From assembly GCA_052386675.1 (NCBI GenBank), contig JBQTJX010000002.1, positions 132,493 to 196,492 of the forward strand: 64,000 nt of DNA, given 5' to 3'. The DNA comes from RBG-16-66-20 sp052386675 (GTDB taxonomy: Bacteria; Pseudomonadota; Gammaproteobacteria; Burkholderiales; SG8-39). Made by a program: the position numbers and the translations under genes. The notes under the pieces were generated by a model, which worked only from the letters and a program-made list of their open reading frames with translations, was not told the DNA's origin and ran no database searches. Of the stretch, positions 41,827-50,072 are shown piece after piece. The number at the start of each line of letters is the position of its first letter. Positions within the stretch are counted from its first letter, which is position 1.

Positions 41827-41855
41827 AAGGGCGCCGCGAGGCGCCCTTTTCTTTT
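41827..41855 (+). terminator. Rho-independent terminator after the BI-1 gene
   Basis: GGGCGCC (41829-41835) and GGCGCCC (41840-41846) form a perfect 7-bp stem with loop GCGA, extended by two A-T pairs and followed by TTTTCTTTT. It ends the BI-1 transcript just before the stop of rlmD, which comes from the other strand. Confidence 0.92.
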
Positions 41856-41866
41856 GCGGCGGCTGG

Positions 41867-43153
41867 CTAGCCCCGCTCGAATAGCGCGATGGACTCCACG
41901 TGCGCGGTGTGCGGGAACATGTTCACCACCCCCGCTGACACCAGCCGGAAGCCCTTGCCATTCACCAGCGTGTCCGCGTCGCGCGCCAGCGTCGCGGGGT
42001 CGCAGGAGACGTAGACGATCCGGCGCGGCCATTCGTCGGGCAGGCCGTGCACCACGCCGGCCGCGCCTTCGCGCGGCGGGTCGATCAGGAATTTGTCGAA
42101 GCGCCCGAAATGACCGATGTCGGGCCTGAACAGGTCGGCCACCTCGAACTGCGCGACCACCTTGTTGGCCAACGCGTTCTGCCGTGCGCGCTCGATGAGC
42201 GGGCGGCTCGCCTCGAAGCCGATCACCTCGGCGCCGCGCACCGCGATCGGCAGGGTGAAGTTGCCCAAGCCGCAGAACAGGTCGGCGATTCGCTCTCCCG
42301 GCCGCGGGTCCAGCAGGCGCAGGGCGCGCGACACCAGAACGCGATTGACGCCGAAGTTCACCTGCGTGAAGTCCGAGGGCAGGAACGAAACGCGCAGGCC
42401 GAATTCCGGCAACTCGTAGTAGAGCGCCTCGTGTGCCTCCGGCCAGAAGGGCTTGGAACTGTCCTGCCCTTCGGGCTGAAGCCAGGCGTTGATCCGGTGC
42501 CGCTCGGCAAATTCGCGCAACAGCACCTTGTCATCGGCGTTCAGCGGCTCCAGGTGGCGGAACAGCAGCACCGTGCCGCCCTCTCCGGCCGCCACCTCGA
42601 TCTGCGGCAGGCGCTCGCGGACGCTCAGGGCGGCGACCAGGTCGCGCAGTGGCACGATCAGCGCCGAAATTCCCGGCGGCAGCACCTCGCAGCCTTTCAT
42701 GTCGGCGACGAAGGTGGAGCGCCGCTCGCGGAAGCCCACCATCGCGCCGCCTTTGCTTTCGACGTAGCGCGCCGAGAAGCGCGCCCGGCGCCGGTAGCCC
42801 CATTCCTCGCCGTAGACGATGGGCAGCAGGCTCTCGGGTCTGACCTTGCCGATGCGCGCAAGGCAGTCCTCCAGCCCGCGCTGCTTGGCGGCCATCTGGG
42901 TTCGCGCGTCGGCATGCTGGGTGGCGCAGCCGCCGCAGCGGCCGAAATGCGGGCAGCGCGGCTCGCGCCGGCCGAAGGAGGGCTCGAGGATCCGGGTGGC
43001 GCGCGCGAGGTCGAACTTGCGCTTGTCGCGCAGCTGCTGCGCCTCGACGACCTCGCCGCCCAGCGCACCCTCGACGAAGACGACCTTGCCCTGGGCGTTG
43101 CGCGCGACGCCGCGACCCTCGGCGTCCAGGGCTTGGATCGTCAGGCGTTCCAA
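41867..43153 (-). CDS. rlmD: 23S rRNA (uracil-1939-C5)-methyltransferase
   Basis: A 428-residue SAM-dependent methyltransferase of the RumA type. It begins with a TRAM domain (MERLTIQALDAEGRGVAR), then the 4Fe-4S cysteines CPHFGRCGGC, the SAM-binding DLFCGLGNFTLPIA and the catalytic motif VYVSCDPATLARD. These distinguish RlmD from the cluster-lacking TrmA. TTG 43153 is chosen because it puts the TRAM domain at residue 1; it lies 13 bases inside the exonuclease gene, so the two are translated together. The stop lies close to the BI-1 terminator. Confidence 0.95.
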   Translation of the reverse strand: MERLTIQALDAEGRGVARNAQGKVVFVEGALGGEVVEAQQLRDKRKFDLARATRILEPSFGRREPRCPHFGRCGGCATQHADARTQMAAKQRGLEDCLARIGKVRPESLLPIVYGEEWGYRRRARFSARYVESKGGAMVGFRERRSTFVADMKGCEVLPPGISALIVPLRDLVAALSVRERLPQIEVAAGEGGTVLLFRHLEPLNADDKVLLREFAERHRINAWLQPEGQDSSKPFWPEAHEALYYELPEFGLRVSFLPSDFTQVNFGVNRVLVSRALRLLDPRPGERIADLFCGLGNFTLPIAVRGAEVIGFEASRPLIERARQNALANKVVAQFEVADLFRPDIGHFGRFDKFLIDPPREGAAGVVHGLPDEWPRRIVYVSCDPATLARDADTLVNGKGFRLVSAGVVNMFPHTAHVESIALFERG

Positions 43154-43917
43154 AGCGACAGGAACTCCTTCCAGTGCGGCGCCTTCAACCTCTCCAGCGC
43201 TTCGCGAAGAACCTCGCACTCCTTCTTGTGCTGTGCCTCGGTCAGCGCGCCGCGCAAGAGCTGGAAGCGCAGCCACAGCAGGTAGGTGTTGGCGGTGTCG
43301 GCCTCGCAGTAGCTGCGGATCTCCGCCACCTTGCCGGCGAGATAGGCCTCCCAGACCTTCGCGCCGCCGATGCCGATCTTGCCCGGCAGCCCGGACAGTT
43401 GCGCAACGTCGTCCAGTGGTGCGTTGTTGCGCGGCTGGTACATCGCCAGCACGTCCATCAGGTCGGTGTGCCGCCCGTGGTAGCGCGAGACGTAGTTGTT
43501 CCACTTGAAGTCGCGGTCGTCCTCCCCCTGGTCCCAGAACTTGGCCGCCGCCACGCCGTGGATCAGGCCGCGGTAGTTGAGTACCGGCAGGTCGAAGCCG
43601 CCGCCGTTCCAGGACACCAGCTGCGGCACGTACTTTTCCAGGCCGTCCTGGAAGCGCTGGATGGCCTCGCGCTCGGTGGAGTCGGGCTCGCCAAGGGAAA
43701 AGACCTTGATGCCGTCCGCGTCCCGCAACACGCAGGAAATGACCACCACGCGCTGCAGCTGCGGCGGCAGGAAGTCGCTGCCGCTCTGGACGCGCCGCTT
43801 CTGGAACGCGACCTCGGCGACCTCGGCGTCCGGCAGGTCCGCGGGCAGCCCATGCAGGCGCCGGATCCCGGCGACGTCCGGGACGGTTTCGATGTCAAAG
43901 GCAAGAACTGGCGTCAT
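43141..43917 (-). CDS. DEDDy 3'-5' exonuclease (PolB-like exonuclease family)
   Basis: A 258-residue protein of the predicted PolB-associated exonuclease family. The DEDDy motifs are visible: FDIETVPD near residue 7, SWNGGGFDLPVLNYR in the middle and YCEADTANTYLL toward the end. It should remove nucleotides from DNA or RNA 3' ends; the physiological substrate is not established. ATG 43917 gives the usual start MTPVLAFDIET. No ribosome site precedes it, because a long inverted repeat ends 7 bases upstream. It overlaps rlmD by 13 bases. Confidence 0.92.
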   Translation of the reverse strand: MTPVLAFDIETVPDVAGIRRLHGLPADLPDAEVAEVAFQKRRVQSGSDFLPPQLQRVVVISCVLRDADGIKVFSLGEPDSTEREAIQRFQDGLEKYVPQLVSWNGGGFDLPVLNYRGLIHGVAAAKFWDQGEDDRDFKWNNYVSRYHGRHTDLMDVLAMYQPRNNAPLDDVAQLSGLPGKIGIGGAKVWEAYLAGKVAEIRSYCEADTANTYLLWLRFQLLRGALTEAQHKKECEVLREALERLKAPHWKEFLSLWNA

Positions 43918-43924
43918 CGGAAAT

Positions 43925-43981
43925 CAGGGACAGTCCACGTTTTCCCGCGCCAATGGCACCGGAAAACGTGGACTGTCCCTG
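43925..43981. repeat. Long perfect inverted repeat (REP-like element)
   Basis: Two 21-base arms (43925-43945 and 43961-43981) are perfect reverse complements around a 15-base loop; the arms carry the sequence GGGACAGTCCACG. TTTTT follows on the plus strand. It fills the gap between cysM and the exonuclease gene, ending 7 bases before the latter's start codon. The arm sequence resembles repetitive extragenic elements of proteobacteria, but only one copy is in the window. Confidence 0.9.
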
Positions 43982-43993
43982 TTTTTGCCGGAT

Positions 43994-44893
43994 TCAATCG
44001 GGGAAGACGCCGGTGGAGAGGTAGCGGTCGCCGCGGTCGCAGACGATGGTGACGATGACCGCATTCCGCAGCTCCTTCGAGATGCGCAGCGCCACCGCGG
44101 CGGCGCCGCCGGAGGAGATGCCGCCGAAGATGCCCTCTTCCCTGGCCAGGCGCCGCGTCATGTCCTCGGCATCCGCCTGGCTGACGTACTCCAGCCGGTC
44201 CACGCGCGATTTGTCGTAGATTTTCGGCAGATAAGCCTCGGGCCACTTGCGGATGCCCGGGATCTGCGCGCCCTCCTCGGGTTGGCAGCCGACGACCTGG
44301 ATCCCGGGGTTCTTCTCCTTGAAGAAACGCGAGCAGCCCATGATGGTGCCGGTTGTCCCCATTGAGGACACGAAGTGCGTGATCTTCCCGCCGGTGTCGC
44401 GCCAGATCTCCGGGCCCGTGGTCTCGTAGTGGGCGAGCGGGTTGTCCGGGTTCGCGAACTGGTCGAGCATGATGCCCTTGCCCTCGCGCACCATCCTCTC
44501 CGCGAGGTCGCGCGCGCCCTCCATGCCGCCCTTCTGCGGCGTCAGGATGATCTCGGCGCCGTAGGCGCGCATGGTCTGGCGCCGCTCGATGGACAAATGC
44601 TCGGGCATGATCAGGATCATGCGCAGGCCGCGGATCGCCGCCGCCATGGCCAGGCCGATTCCGGTATTGCCGGAGGTGGGCTCGATGAGCACGTCGCCCG
44701 GCTTGATGGCGCCCCGCTCCAGCGCGCGCCGGATCATGGACATGGCCGGGCGGTCCTTGACCGAGCCGGCCGGATTGTCGCCCTCCAGCTTGGCGAGGAT
44801 GACATTGCCGCGATTCGCGTTGTCCGCGCCCGGAAGACGCTGCAGGCGCACCAGCGGCGTGTTGCCGATGAAGTCCTCGAGCGTATGGTTCAT
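43994..44893 (-). CDS. cysM: Cysteine synthase B
   Basis: A 299-residue PLP enzyme that makes cysteine from O-acetylserine and sulfide or thiosulfate. The substrate loop and PLP lysine are in KLEGDNPAGSVKDRPA, the phosphate-binding PTSGNTGIGLAMAAA follows, and VSSMGTTGTIMG and GGISSGGAAAVAL are diagnostic of CysM. The ATG at 44893 overlaps the hldD stop (ATGA). It ends the LPS gene run, an arrangement seen in related betaproteobacteria. A long inverted repeat follows before the exonuclease gene. Confidence 0.95.
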   Translation of the reverse strand: MNHTLEDFIGNTPLVRLQRLPGADNANRGNVILAKLEGDNPAGSVKDRPAMSMIRRALERGAIKPGDVLIEPTSGNTGIGLAMAAAIRGLRMILIMPEHLSIERRQTMRAYGAEIILTPQKGGMEGARDLAERMVREGKGIMLDQFANPDNPLAHYETTGPEIWRDTGGKITHFVSSMGTTGTIMGCSRFFKEKNPGIQVVGCQPEEGAQIPGIRKWPEAYLPKIYDKSRVDRLEYVSQADAEDMTRRLAREEGIFGGISSGGAAAVALRISKELRNAVIVTIVCDRGDRYLSTGVFPD

Positions 44894-45882
44894 GTGCCCG
44901 GGCCGTCCCGCATCATCTCCCTCACGTAGGAAGACACGCCTTCCTCGACCGACCTGAATTCGACGGGGCAGCCCGTTTCGCGCAATGCCGCCAGGTCGGC
45001 CTGGGTGTAGCTCTGGTATTTCCCCACCAGCTGGGCCGGGAACGGGATGTACTCGATCAGGCCGCGCTCGGCCAGTTCCTCGGGCATCGCCTCGGCGCCC
45101 TCCACGGTATTGATCACCGCCGCGGCGACGTCGTTGAACGCCTGCGCGCGCCCGGTGCCGCAGTTGAAGATTCCGGACACGTCCGGGTTCTCCAGCAACC
45201 ACAGGTTCACTGCGACCGCGTCGTCCACATGCACGAAATCGCGCTGCTGGCCGCCGTCGGAGAAACCATCCGAGCCGACGAACAGCTTCACCTTCTCCTC
45301 GGCGCGGTACTGATGAAAGGCATGGAAGGCGACCGAGGCCATGCGGCCCTTGTGCTGCTCGTTGGGGCCGTAGACGTTGAAATAGCGCAGTCCCGCGACC
45401 TGCGCCGACTTCTCCGCCAGCCGCCGGCGCACATACTGGTCGAACAGGAACTTGGAATAGGCGTAGGCGTTGAGCGGGCGCTCGTTCTCTCGCTGCTCGC
45501 CGAACTCGCGCCCGGCGCCATAGACCGAGGCCGACGAAGCGTAGATGAACGGCACCTGCTCCTCCTGGCTCCAGTCGAACAGCGCCTTGGAGTAGCCGTA
45601 GTTGTTCTCCATCATGAAGCGGCCATCCGCCTCCATGGTGTCGGAGCAGGCGCCCTGGTGCAGCACCGCCTCGATGGACCCGTCCAGGCGGCCGGACTCG
45701 AGCTGGGCGAGAAACTCCCGCTTGTCCAGGTAATCCGCGATCTCCGCGGCGGCGAGGTTGCGCACCTTGCTCCCGTCCTGCAGGTCGTCCACGGCAAGGA
45801 TGTCCGTGACCCCGGCGTGGTTGAGCGCCGCGACCAGCCGGGACCCGATGAATCCGGCGGCGCCGGTGACGACATGCAGCAT
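44890..45882 (-). CDS. hldD: ADP-L-glycero-D-manno-heptose 6-epimerase
   Basis: A 330-residue NADP-dependent epimerase of the extended SDR family that makes the heptose precursor of the LPS inner core. It has the dinucleotide motif VVTGAAGFIGSRLVAAL and the catalytic Tyr-Lys in NAYAYSKFLFDQYV. SGIFNCGTGRAQAFNDVA is also conserved. ATG 45882 is chosen because GGGAG is 6 bases upstream; ATG 45888 would overlap rfaE1 as ATGA but sits directly against that site. It overlaps cysM by 4 bases and works after RfaE1. Confidence 0.95.
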   Translation of the reverse strand: MLHVVTGAAGFIGSRLVAALNHAGVTDILAVDDLQDGSKVRNLAAAEIADYLDKREFLAQLESGRLDGSIEAVLHQGACSDTMEADGRFMMENNYGYSKALFDWSQEEQVPFIYASSASVYGAGREFGEQRENERPLNAYAYSKFLFDQYVRRRLAEKSAQVAGLRYFNVYGPNEQHKGRMASVAFHAFHQYRAEEKVKLFVGSDGFSDGGQQRDFVHVDDAVAVNLWLLENPDVSGIFNCGTGRAQAFNDVAAAVINTVEGAEAMPEELAERGLIEYIPFPAQLVGKYQSYTQADLAALRETGCPVEFRSVEEGVSSYVREMMRDGPGT

Positions 45883-45884
45883 GC

Positions 45885-46808
45885 TCATCTCCCGAACAGT
45901 TCCCGGCGGGTGACCACCGCGGTCCCGAGCTTCGCCACCTTGATGCCGCCGGCGCGGTTGGCGATGCGCATCGCCTGCTCCAGCCGCACCCCGGCGCCCA
46001 GCATGGTGCCGAGTGTAGCGATTACGGTGTCGCCAGCGCCGCTGACGTCGAACACTTCGCGCGCCTCCGCGCGCACGTGCACCGGTGCCTTGTCCGAGAA
46101 CAGCGACATGCCCTCGTGGCCGCGCGTGAGCAGCAGCGCCTCCAGGCCCAACTGCCTGCGCAGGCGCCGTACCCGGCGCTCCAGGTCGGCTGCAGTCTTC
46201 CATTCGCCCACCACGTCGGCTAGTTCCTTGCGGTTCGGGGTCACGACCTGCGCGCCCTTGTAGCGCGACCAATCATCGCCCTTCGGGTCCACCAGCACGC
46301 GCTTGCCCGCCGCGCGGGCGAAACCGATCATCTTCGAGATATGCGTCAGGCCGCCCTTGCCGTAGTCCGACAGGATCACCACGTCGCAAGCGGGCAGCGC
46401 CGCCTTGAAGTCGGCCAACTTGGAGGCGAGCACCTCGCTGGTCGGCGCGGTCTCGAAGTCGATGCGCAGCAGCTGCTGCTTGGACAGGACGCGCAGCTTC
46501 ACGGTCGTGGGGATGCGTGCGTCCCGGTGCAGGCTGGCCTTGATACCCGCCTGCTCTACCAGCTGGGCGATCCGGTCGCCGGGCTCGTCTGCCCCGGTCA
46601 CCGACAGCAGCTGCGTGCGTGCCCCGAGACTGGCGCAGTTGTTCGCCACGTTGGCCGCGCCGCCCAGGCGTTCTTCCTGTTTGCGGAAACGCACCACCGG
46701 AACGGGCGCCTCCGGAGAGATGCGGGCGACATCGCCGAACCAGTAGCGATCGAGCATGACGTCGCCCACCACCAGCACCCGCGCCTTCCTGGTGTCAGGC
46801 GCCTTCAA
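45885..46808 (-). CDS. rfaE1: D-glycero-beta-D-manno-heptose-7-phosphate kinase
   Basis: A 307-residue ribokinase-fold enzyme, domain I of the bifunctional HldE of enterobacteria. Features are VLVVGDVMLDRYWFGDVAR at the start, RLGGAANVANNCASLGA, and the catalytic FDVSGAGDTVIATLGTML. The adenylyltransferase domain (RfaE2) is absent and must be encoded elsewhere. TTG 46808 overlaps the ugd stop (TTGA) and gives the usual N-terminus; no ATG fits. It feeds the heptose pathway completed by hldD downstream. Confidence 0.94.
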   Translation of the reverse strand: MKAPDTRKARVLVVGDVMLDRYWFGDVARISPEAPVPVVRFRKQEERLGGAANVANNCASLGARTQLLSVTGADEPGDRIAQLVEQAGIKASLHRDARIPTTVKLRVLSKQQLLRIDFETAPTSEVLASKLADFKAALPACDVVILSDYGKGGLTHISKMIGFARAAGKRVLVDPKGDDWSRYKGAQVVTPNRKELADVVGEWKTAADLERRVRRLRRQLGLEALLLTRGHEGMSLFSDKAPVHVRAEAREVFDVSGAGDTVIATLGTMLGAGVRLEQAMRIANRAGGIKVAKLGTAVVTRRELFGR

Positions 46809-48109
46809 GTCCGTCTTCCAATCGGGAAATACTCGAATCCGAGCGAGCGCATGGTCGCCGGATCGTACAGATTCCGGCCATCGAAAATCGCCGGCGTCTT
46901 CAGCGCCTGCCTGACCGCGGTGAAGTCGGGCGAGCGGAACTCCGCCCACTCGGTGACGATGGCCAGCGCATCGCAGCCGCGCAGCGCGTCCTGCGCCGAG
47001 TCCGCGAAGGCCACGCCATCCAGCGCCGGCTTCGCCACCGGGTCGTAGGCGCGTACCTTCGCGCCAGCGGCGAGGAGGTCCGCCACCAGCGTCAGGCTGG
47101 GGGCTTCGCGCATGTCGTCGGTGTTCGGTTTGAACGCCAATCCCCACACTGCGATGGTCTTTCCGCGCAGGTCGTCGCCGAAGCGCCCGCGGATCTTGGC
47201 CCCGAGGACGTGCTTCTGCGCCTCGTTGGCCCGTCCCACCGCCGCCAGCACGCCCAGCGGCCTGCCCGCGTCCTCCGCGGTGCGCTGCAGCGCCTGCACG
47301 TCCTTGGGGAAGCACGAGCCGCCGAAGCCGGCACCGGCGTAAAGGAAATGGGTGCCGATGCGCGGATCGGAGCCGATGCCCTTGCGCACCTCCTCGATGT
47401 CCGCGCCCAGCGCCTCGGCGACGTTGGCGAGCTCGTTCATGAACGAGATCCGGGTCGCGAGCATGGCATTGGCGGCGTACTTGGCGAGTTCTGCCGAGCG
47501 CACGCCCATCACCATCAGTCGCTCATGGTTGCGCTGGAATGGCGCGTACAGCTCGCGCAGCAGCGCGGTGGCGCGCTCGTCCTCGGAACCGACGATGATG
47601 CGATCCGGGCGCATGAAGTCCTCCACCGCCGCGCCTTCCTTCAGGAACTCGGGGTTGGACACGACGCTGAACGCCAGCGCCTTGCCGCGACGGCGAAGTT
47701 CATCCTCCACCGCGGCGCGGACCTTGTCGGCCGTGCCCACCGGCACCGTGGACTTGTTGACGATGACGCGGTAGCCGTCCATGTGGCGGCCGACCTCGCG
47801 CGCCGCCGCGAGCACATACTGCAGGTCCGCCGAGCCGTCCTCGCCCGGCGGAGTGCCGACCGCGATCAACTGCAGCTCGCCGTGCGCGACACTTGCAGCG
47901 ACATCAGTGGAAAAGGCGAGCCGCCCTGCTTCCCTGTTGCGCCGCACCACCGGCTCCAGGCCCGGCTCGTAGATGGGAATCCGGCCGGCGTTGAGCGCCG
48001 CCACTTTCGCAGCGTCCACATCCAGGCAAAAGACGTGGTTGCCCATGTCCGCCAGGCACGCCCCCGTGACCAGGCCGACATAGCCGGTGCCGATGAGACT
48101 GATGTTCAT
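46805..48109 (-). CDS. ugd: UDP-glucose 6-dehydrogenase
   Basis: A 434-residue NAD-dependent enzyme that oxidises UDP-glucose to UDP-glucuronate for polysaccharide and LPS decoration. The N-terminal NAD motif ISLIGTGYVGLVTGACLA is followed by IAVGTPPGEDGSADLQYVL; the catalytic Cys is in GFGGSCFPKD; WGLAFKPNTDDMREAPS is in the C-terminal domain. ATG 48109 lies just after the lapB stop (48120). It overlaps rfaE1 by 4 bases, in line with a cell-envelope operon. Confidence 0.96.
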   Translation of the reverse strand: MNISLIGTGYVGLVTGACLADMGNHVFCLDVDAAKVAALNAGRIPIYEPGLEPVVRRNREAGRLAFSTDVAASVAHGELQLIAVGTPPGEDGSADLQYVLAAAREVGRHMDGYRVIVNKSTVPVGTADKVRAAVEDELRRRGKALAFSVVSNPEFLKEGAAVEDFMRPDRIIVGSEDERATALLRELYAPFQRNHERLMVMGVRSAELAKYAANAMLATRISFMNELANVAEALGADIEEVRKGIGSDPRIGTHFLYAGAGFGGSCFPKDVQALQRTAEDAGRPLGVLAAVGRANEAQKHVLGAKIRGRFGDDLRGKTIAVWGLAFKPNTDDMREAPSLTLVADLLAAGAKVRAYDPVAKPALDGVAFADSAQDALRGCDALAIVTEWAEFRSPDFTAVRQALKTPAIFDGRNLYDPATMRSLGFEYFPIGRRT

Positions 48110-48119
48110 GCGCTGTTGC

Positions 48120-49307
48120 TCATGGTGAAAGGTCGAATTCCTCCGTGCGCCGCGGCGGATAGCTTTCCCAGGCGCCGCAGCCCGGGCATAGCCAGTGGAA
48201 CTGGCGCGCCTTGAAACCGCAACTCTCGCAGCGGTAGCGAGCCAGGCGCTGGGTGTGGCTGTGAACCAGGTTGCGCACCAGCTCGAGGTCGCGCCGGCGG
48301 TCCGGGCTGGCGGCGGCGACGATCTGTGCCTCCAGCAGCCTGTCAAGGCCCAGCAGGGTCGGGTTGCGCCGCAGTTCGTCGCGCACCAGCTTGTAGGCCG
48401 CCTCCGCGCCGCGGGCCTCGAGCGTGGTGCGGAACACAGAGTCGAGCAGGTCGAGCGACGGATAGCGCTCCAGGTAGCCGGTAAGCAGCGTCAATCCCTC
48501 CTCCAGGCGCCCGGCGTCGCGGTGCGCCTCCAGCAGTCGCTGCGCCACCAGCGCAAGGTAAGCCGGGTGCTGCTGCTCGACGCGCTTCCAGCTGCCGATC
48601 GCGGCCTCGAGGTTGCCGGCCGCGCGCTCAAGGTCGCCCAGCAGGATGCTGGCGCGCACCGACTTGCGGTTGGCCTCCAGCGCGGCCTCCAGCCGCGCGC
48701 GCGCCGCGTCCGGGCGCGAATGCGTGGCATCGGTCGCCGCGAGCTCGCACAGGAAATGCGAAACCTCGCGCGCGCGCGAAGTGCCGGTCTCGGTCTCCAG
48801 CCGCCGCGCCATGGCGACGGCCTTGTCCCACTCCTTCTCCTGCTGGAAGATCTCCAGCAGGAAACGCCGGGACTCGGAGACGTTCGCGCCCGCCGCGCCC
48901 TCCGAAAGCTTCTGGAACACCTCCTCGGCTCGATCCAGGATCCCCTCCTTGTGGTAGTCCTGCCCCAGCTCGAACAGCGCCGCGGCGCGCTGCTCGGGCC
49001 CGAGGTCGGCGCGGTCCAGCAGGTGCTGGTGCATGCGGATGGCGCGGTCATACTCGCCGCGGCGGCGGAACAGGCTGCCCAGCGCGAAGTGCAGCTCCAC
49101 CGTTTCAGGGTCGACCTTGACCACCTCGATGAAAGCCTCGATCGCCTTGTCGGGCTGTTCATTGAGCAGGAAGTTGAGGCCGCGGAAATAGGAGTTCGGC
49201 AACGCACGGGAATCTCGCACCAGGTGCTTGATGTCCACGCGCGCCGCGAGCCAGCCCAGCGCGAAGAAGATCGGGATCCCGCTCAGCCACCAGAGTTCGA
49301 ATTCCAC
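48120..49307 (-). CDS. lapB: LPS assembly protein B (TPR protein YciM)
   Basis: A 395-residue inner-membrane protein that controls LPS synthesis by directing LpxC to FtsH. An N-terminal membrane helix (WLSGIPIFFALGWLAARVDI) is followed by the motif SYFRGLNFLLNEQPDKAIEA and a series of TPR repeats. The C-terminal rubredoxin-like metal site is complete: CESCG and CPGCG. GTG 49307 is the start. It lies after lapA in the standard pair order, 17 bases apart. Confidence 0.95.
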   Translation of the reverse strand: MEFELWWLSGIPIFFALGWLAARVDIKHLVRDSRALPNSYFRGLNFLLNEQPDKAIEAFIEVVKVDPETVELHFALGSLFRRRGEYDRAIRMHQHLLDRADLGPEQRAAALFELGQDYHKEGILDRAEEVFQKLSEGAAGANVSESRRFLLEIFQQEKEWDKAVAMARRLETETGTSRAREVSHFLCELAATDATHSRPDAARARLEAALEANRKSVRASILLGDLERAAGNLEAAIGSWKRVEQQHPAYLALVAQRLLEAHRDAGRLEEGLTLLTGYLERYPSLDLLDSVFRTTLEARGAEAAYKLVRDELRRNPTLLGLDRLLEAQIVAAASPDRRRDLELVRNLVHSHTQRLARYRCESCGFKARQFHWLCPGCGAWESYPPRRTEEFDLSP

Positions 49308-49324
49308 TGCGCGGCGCCCTTTTC

Positions 49325-49645
49325 CTAGCCCTCGGCCGGACTGGGCGGGTTCGGTGCCGCGGCATCGGCGCGCGCCGGGTCGCGCCCTCCGCGCGGCGAC
49401 GCCTCGAGCCCCGAGTCCCGCCGCAGGCGCTGCAGCTCGCGGCGCTGGCGGAGCAGCAGCGCGACCGCCGCCATCAGGCCCAGCAGCGCACCGGCGACGA
49501 AGAACGCCAGCAGAAGCGTCACCAGCGGCGCCTGCCAGGCGCTGTCGAAGAAGAACCGCAGCGTGACCGGATCGGTGTTCTTGGCCGCGAACGCGAGCAG
49601 CAGGATGAACAGCGCCAGCCTGATCGCCCAGGTGAGGATGCGCAT
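49325..49645 (-). CDS. lapA: LPS assembly protein A domain protein
   Basis: A 106-residue inner-membrane protein of the LapA (DUF1049) family with two membrane helices, ILTWAIRLALFILLLAFAAK and VTLLLAFFVAGALLGLMAAV, separated by the conserved NTDPVTLRFFF. The C-terminal tail is disordered and Pro-rich, longer than in E. coli. LapA works with LapB in LPS assembly. It sits between ihfB and lapB, the common order. Confidence 0.92.
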   Translation of the reverse strand: MRILTWAIRLALFILLLAFAAKNTDPVTLRFFFDSAWQAPLVTLLLAFFVAGALLGLMAAVALLLRQRRELQRLRRDSGLEASPRGGRDPARADAAAPNPPSPAEG

Positions 49646-49704
49646 GACGCTGGATCCCGGTTGCGGCGCGCCCGGCAGGCTCCCGGCCGCGCACCGCTAG
49701 CGCG

Positions 49705-50037
49705 TCAGGTGGCGGCCTGCCGCGGCCGCGGCGGCATGACCATGGTCGCGTCCGGGTCCATGCTGTCGACCCGCTCGCGCAGCTCCTTGCCGGCCTTGAA
49801 GTGCGGCACGTATTTCTCCGGTACCTGCACCTTCTCGCCGGACTTCGGGTTGCGCCCGGTGCGCGGCGGCCGGTAGTTCAGGCCGAAGCTGCCAAAGCCG
49901 CGAATCTCGATGCGATTGCCCTCGAGCAGCGCGTGCGTCATCGCGTCGAGGATCATCTTCACCGCGTACTCCGCGTCCTTCGCCACCAGCTGCGGGTAGC
50001 GCTGCGCCAGCCGCGCGATCAGTTCGGACTTGGTCAT
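49705..50037 (-). CDS. ihfB: Integration host factor beta subunit
   Basis: A 110-residue DNA-bending protein that pairs with IHF-alpha and acts in transcription, replication and recombination. The family start MTKSELIARLAQRYPQL and the DNA-binding arm IEIRGFGSFGLNYRPPRTGR, NPKSGEKVQVPEKYVPHFKA are intact. The C-terminus has about 10 extra residues (MVMPPRPRQAAT), common in betaproteobacteria. GAGGGG precedes the ATG. It lies downstream of rpsA, as in most proteobacteria. Confidence 0.97.
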   Translation of the reverse strand: MTKSELIARLAQRYPQLVAKDAEYAVKMILDAMTHALLEGNRIEIRGFGSFGLNYRPPRTGRNPKSGEKVQVPEKYVPHFKAGKELRERVDSMDPDATMVMPPRPRQAAT

Positions 50038-50072
50038 CTGACCCCTCTCCTCGAGCCTGGAGACCGTGCGCG

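Noticed and set aside
43919..43993. Insertion sequence at the long inverted repeat
   Set aside because: No transposase, no target duplication and a 15-base loop only; a REP-like element fits better.
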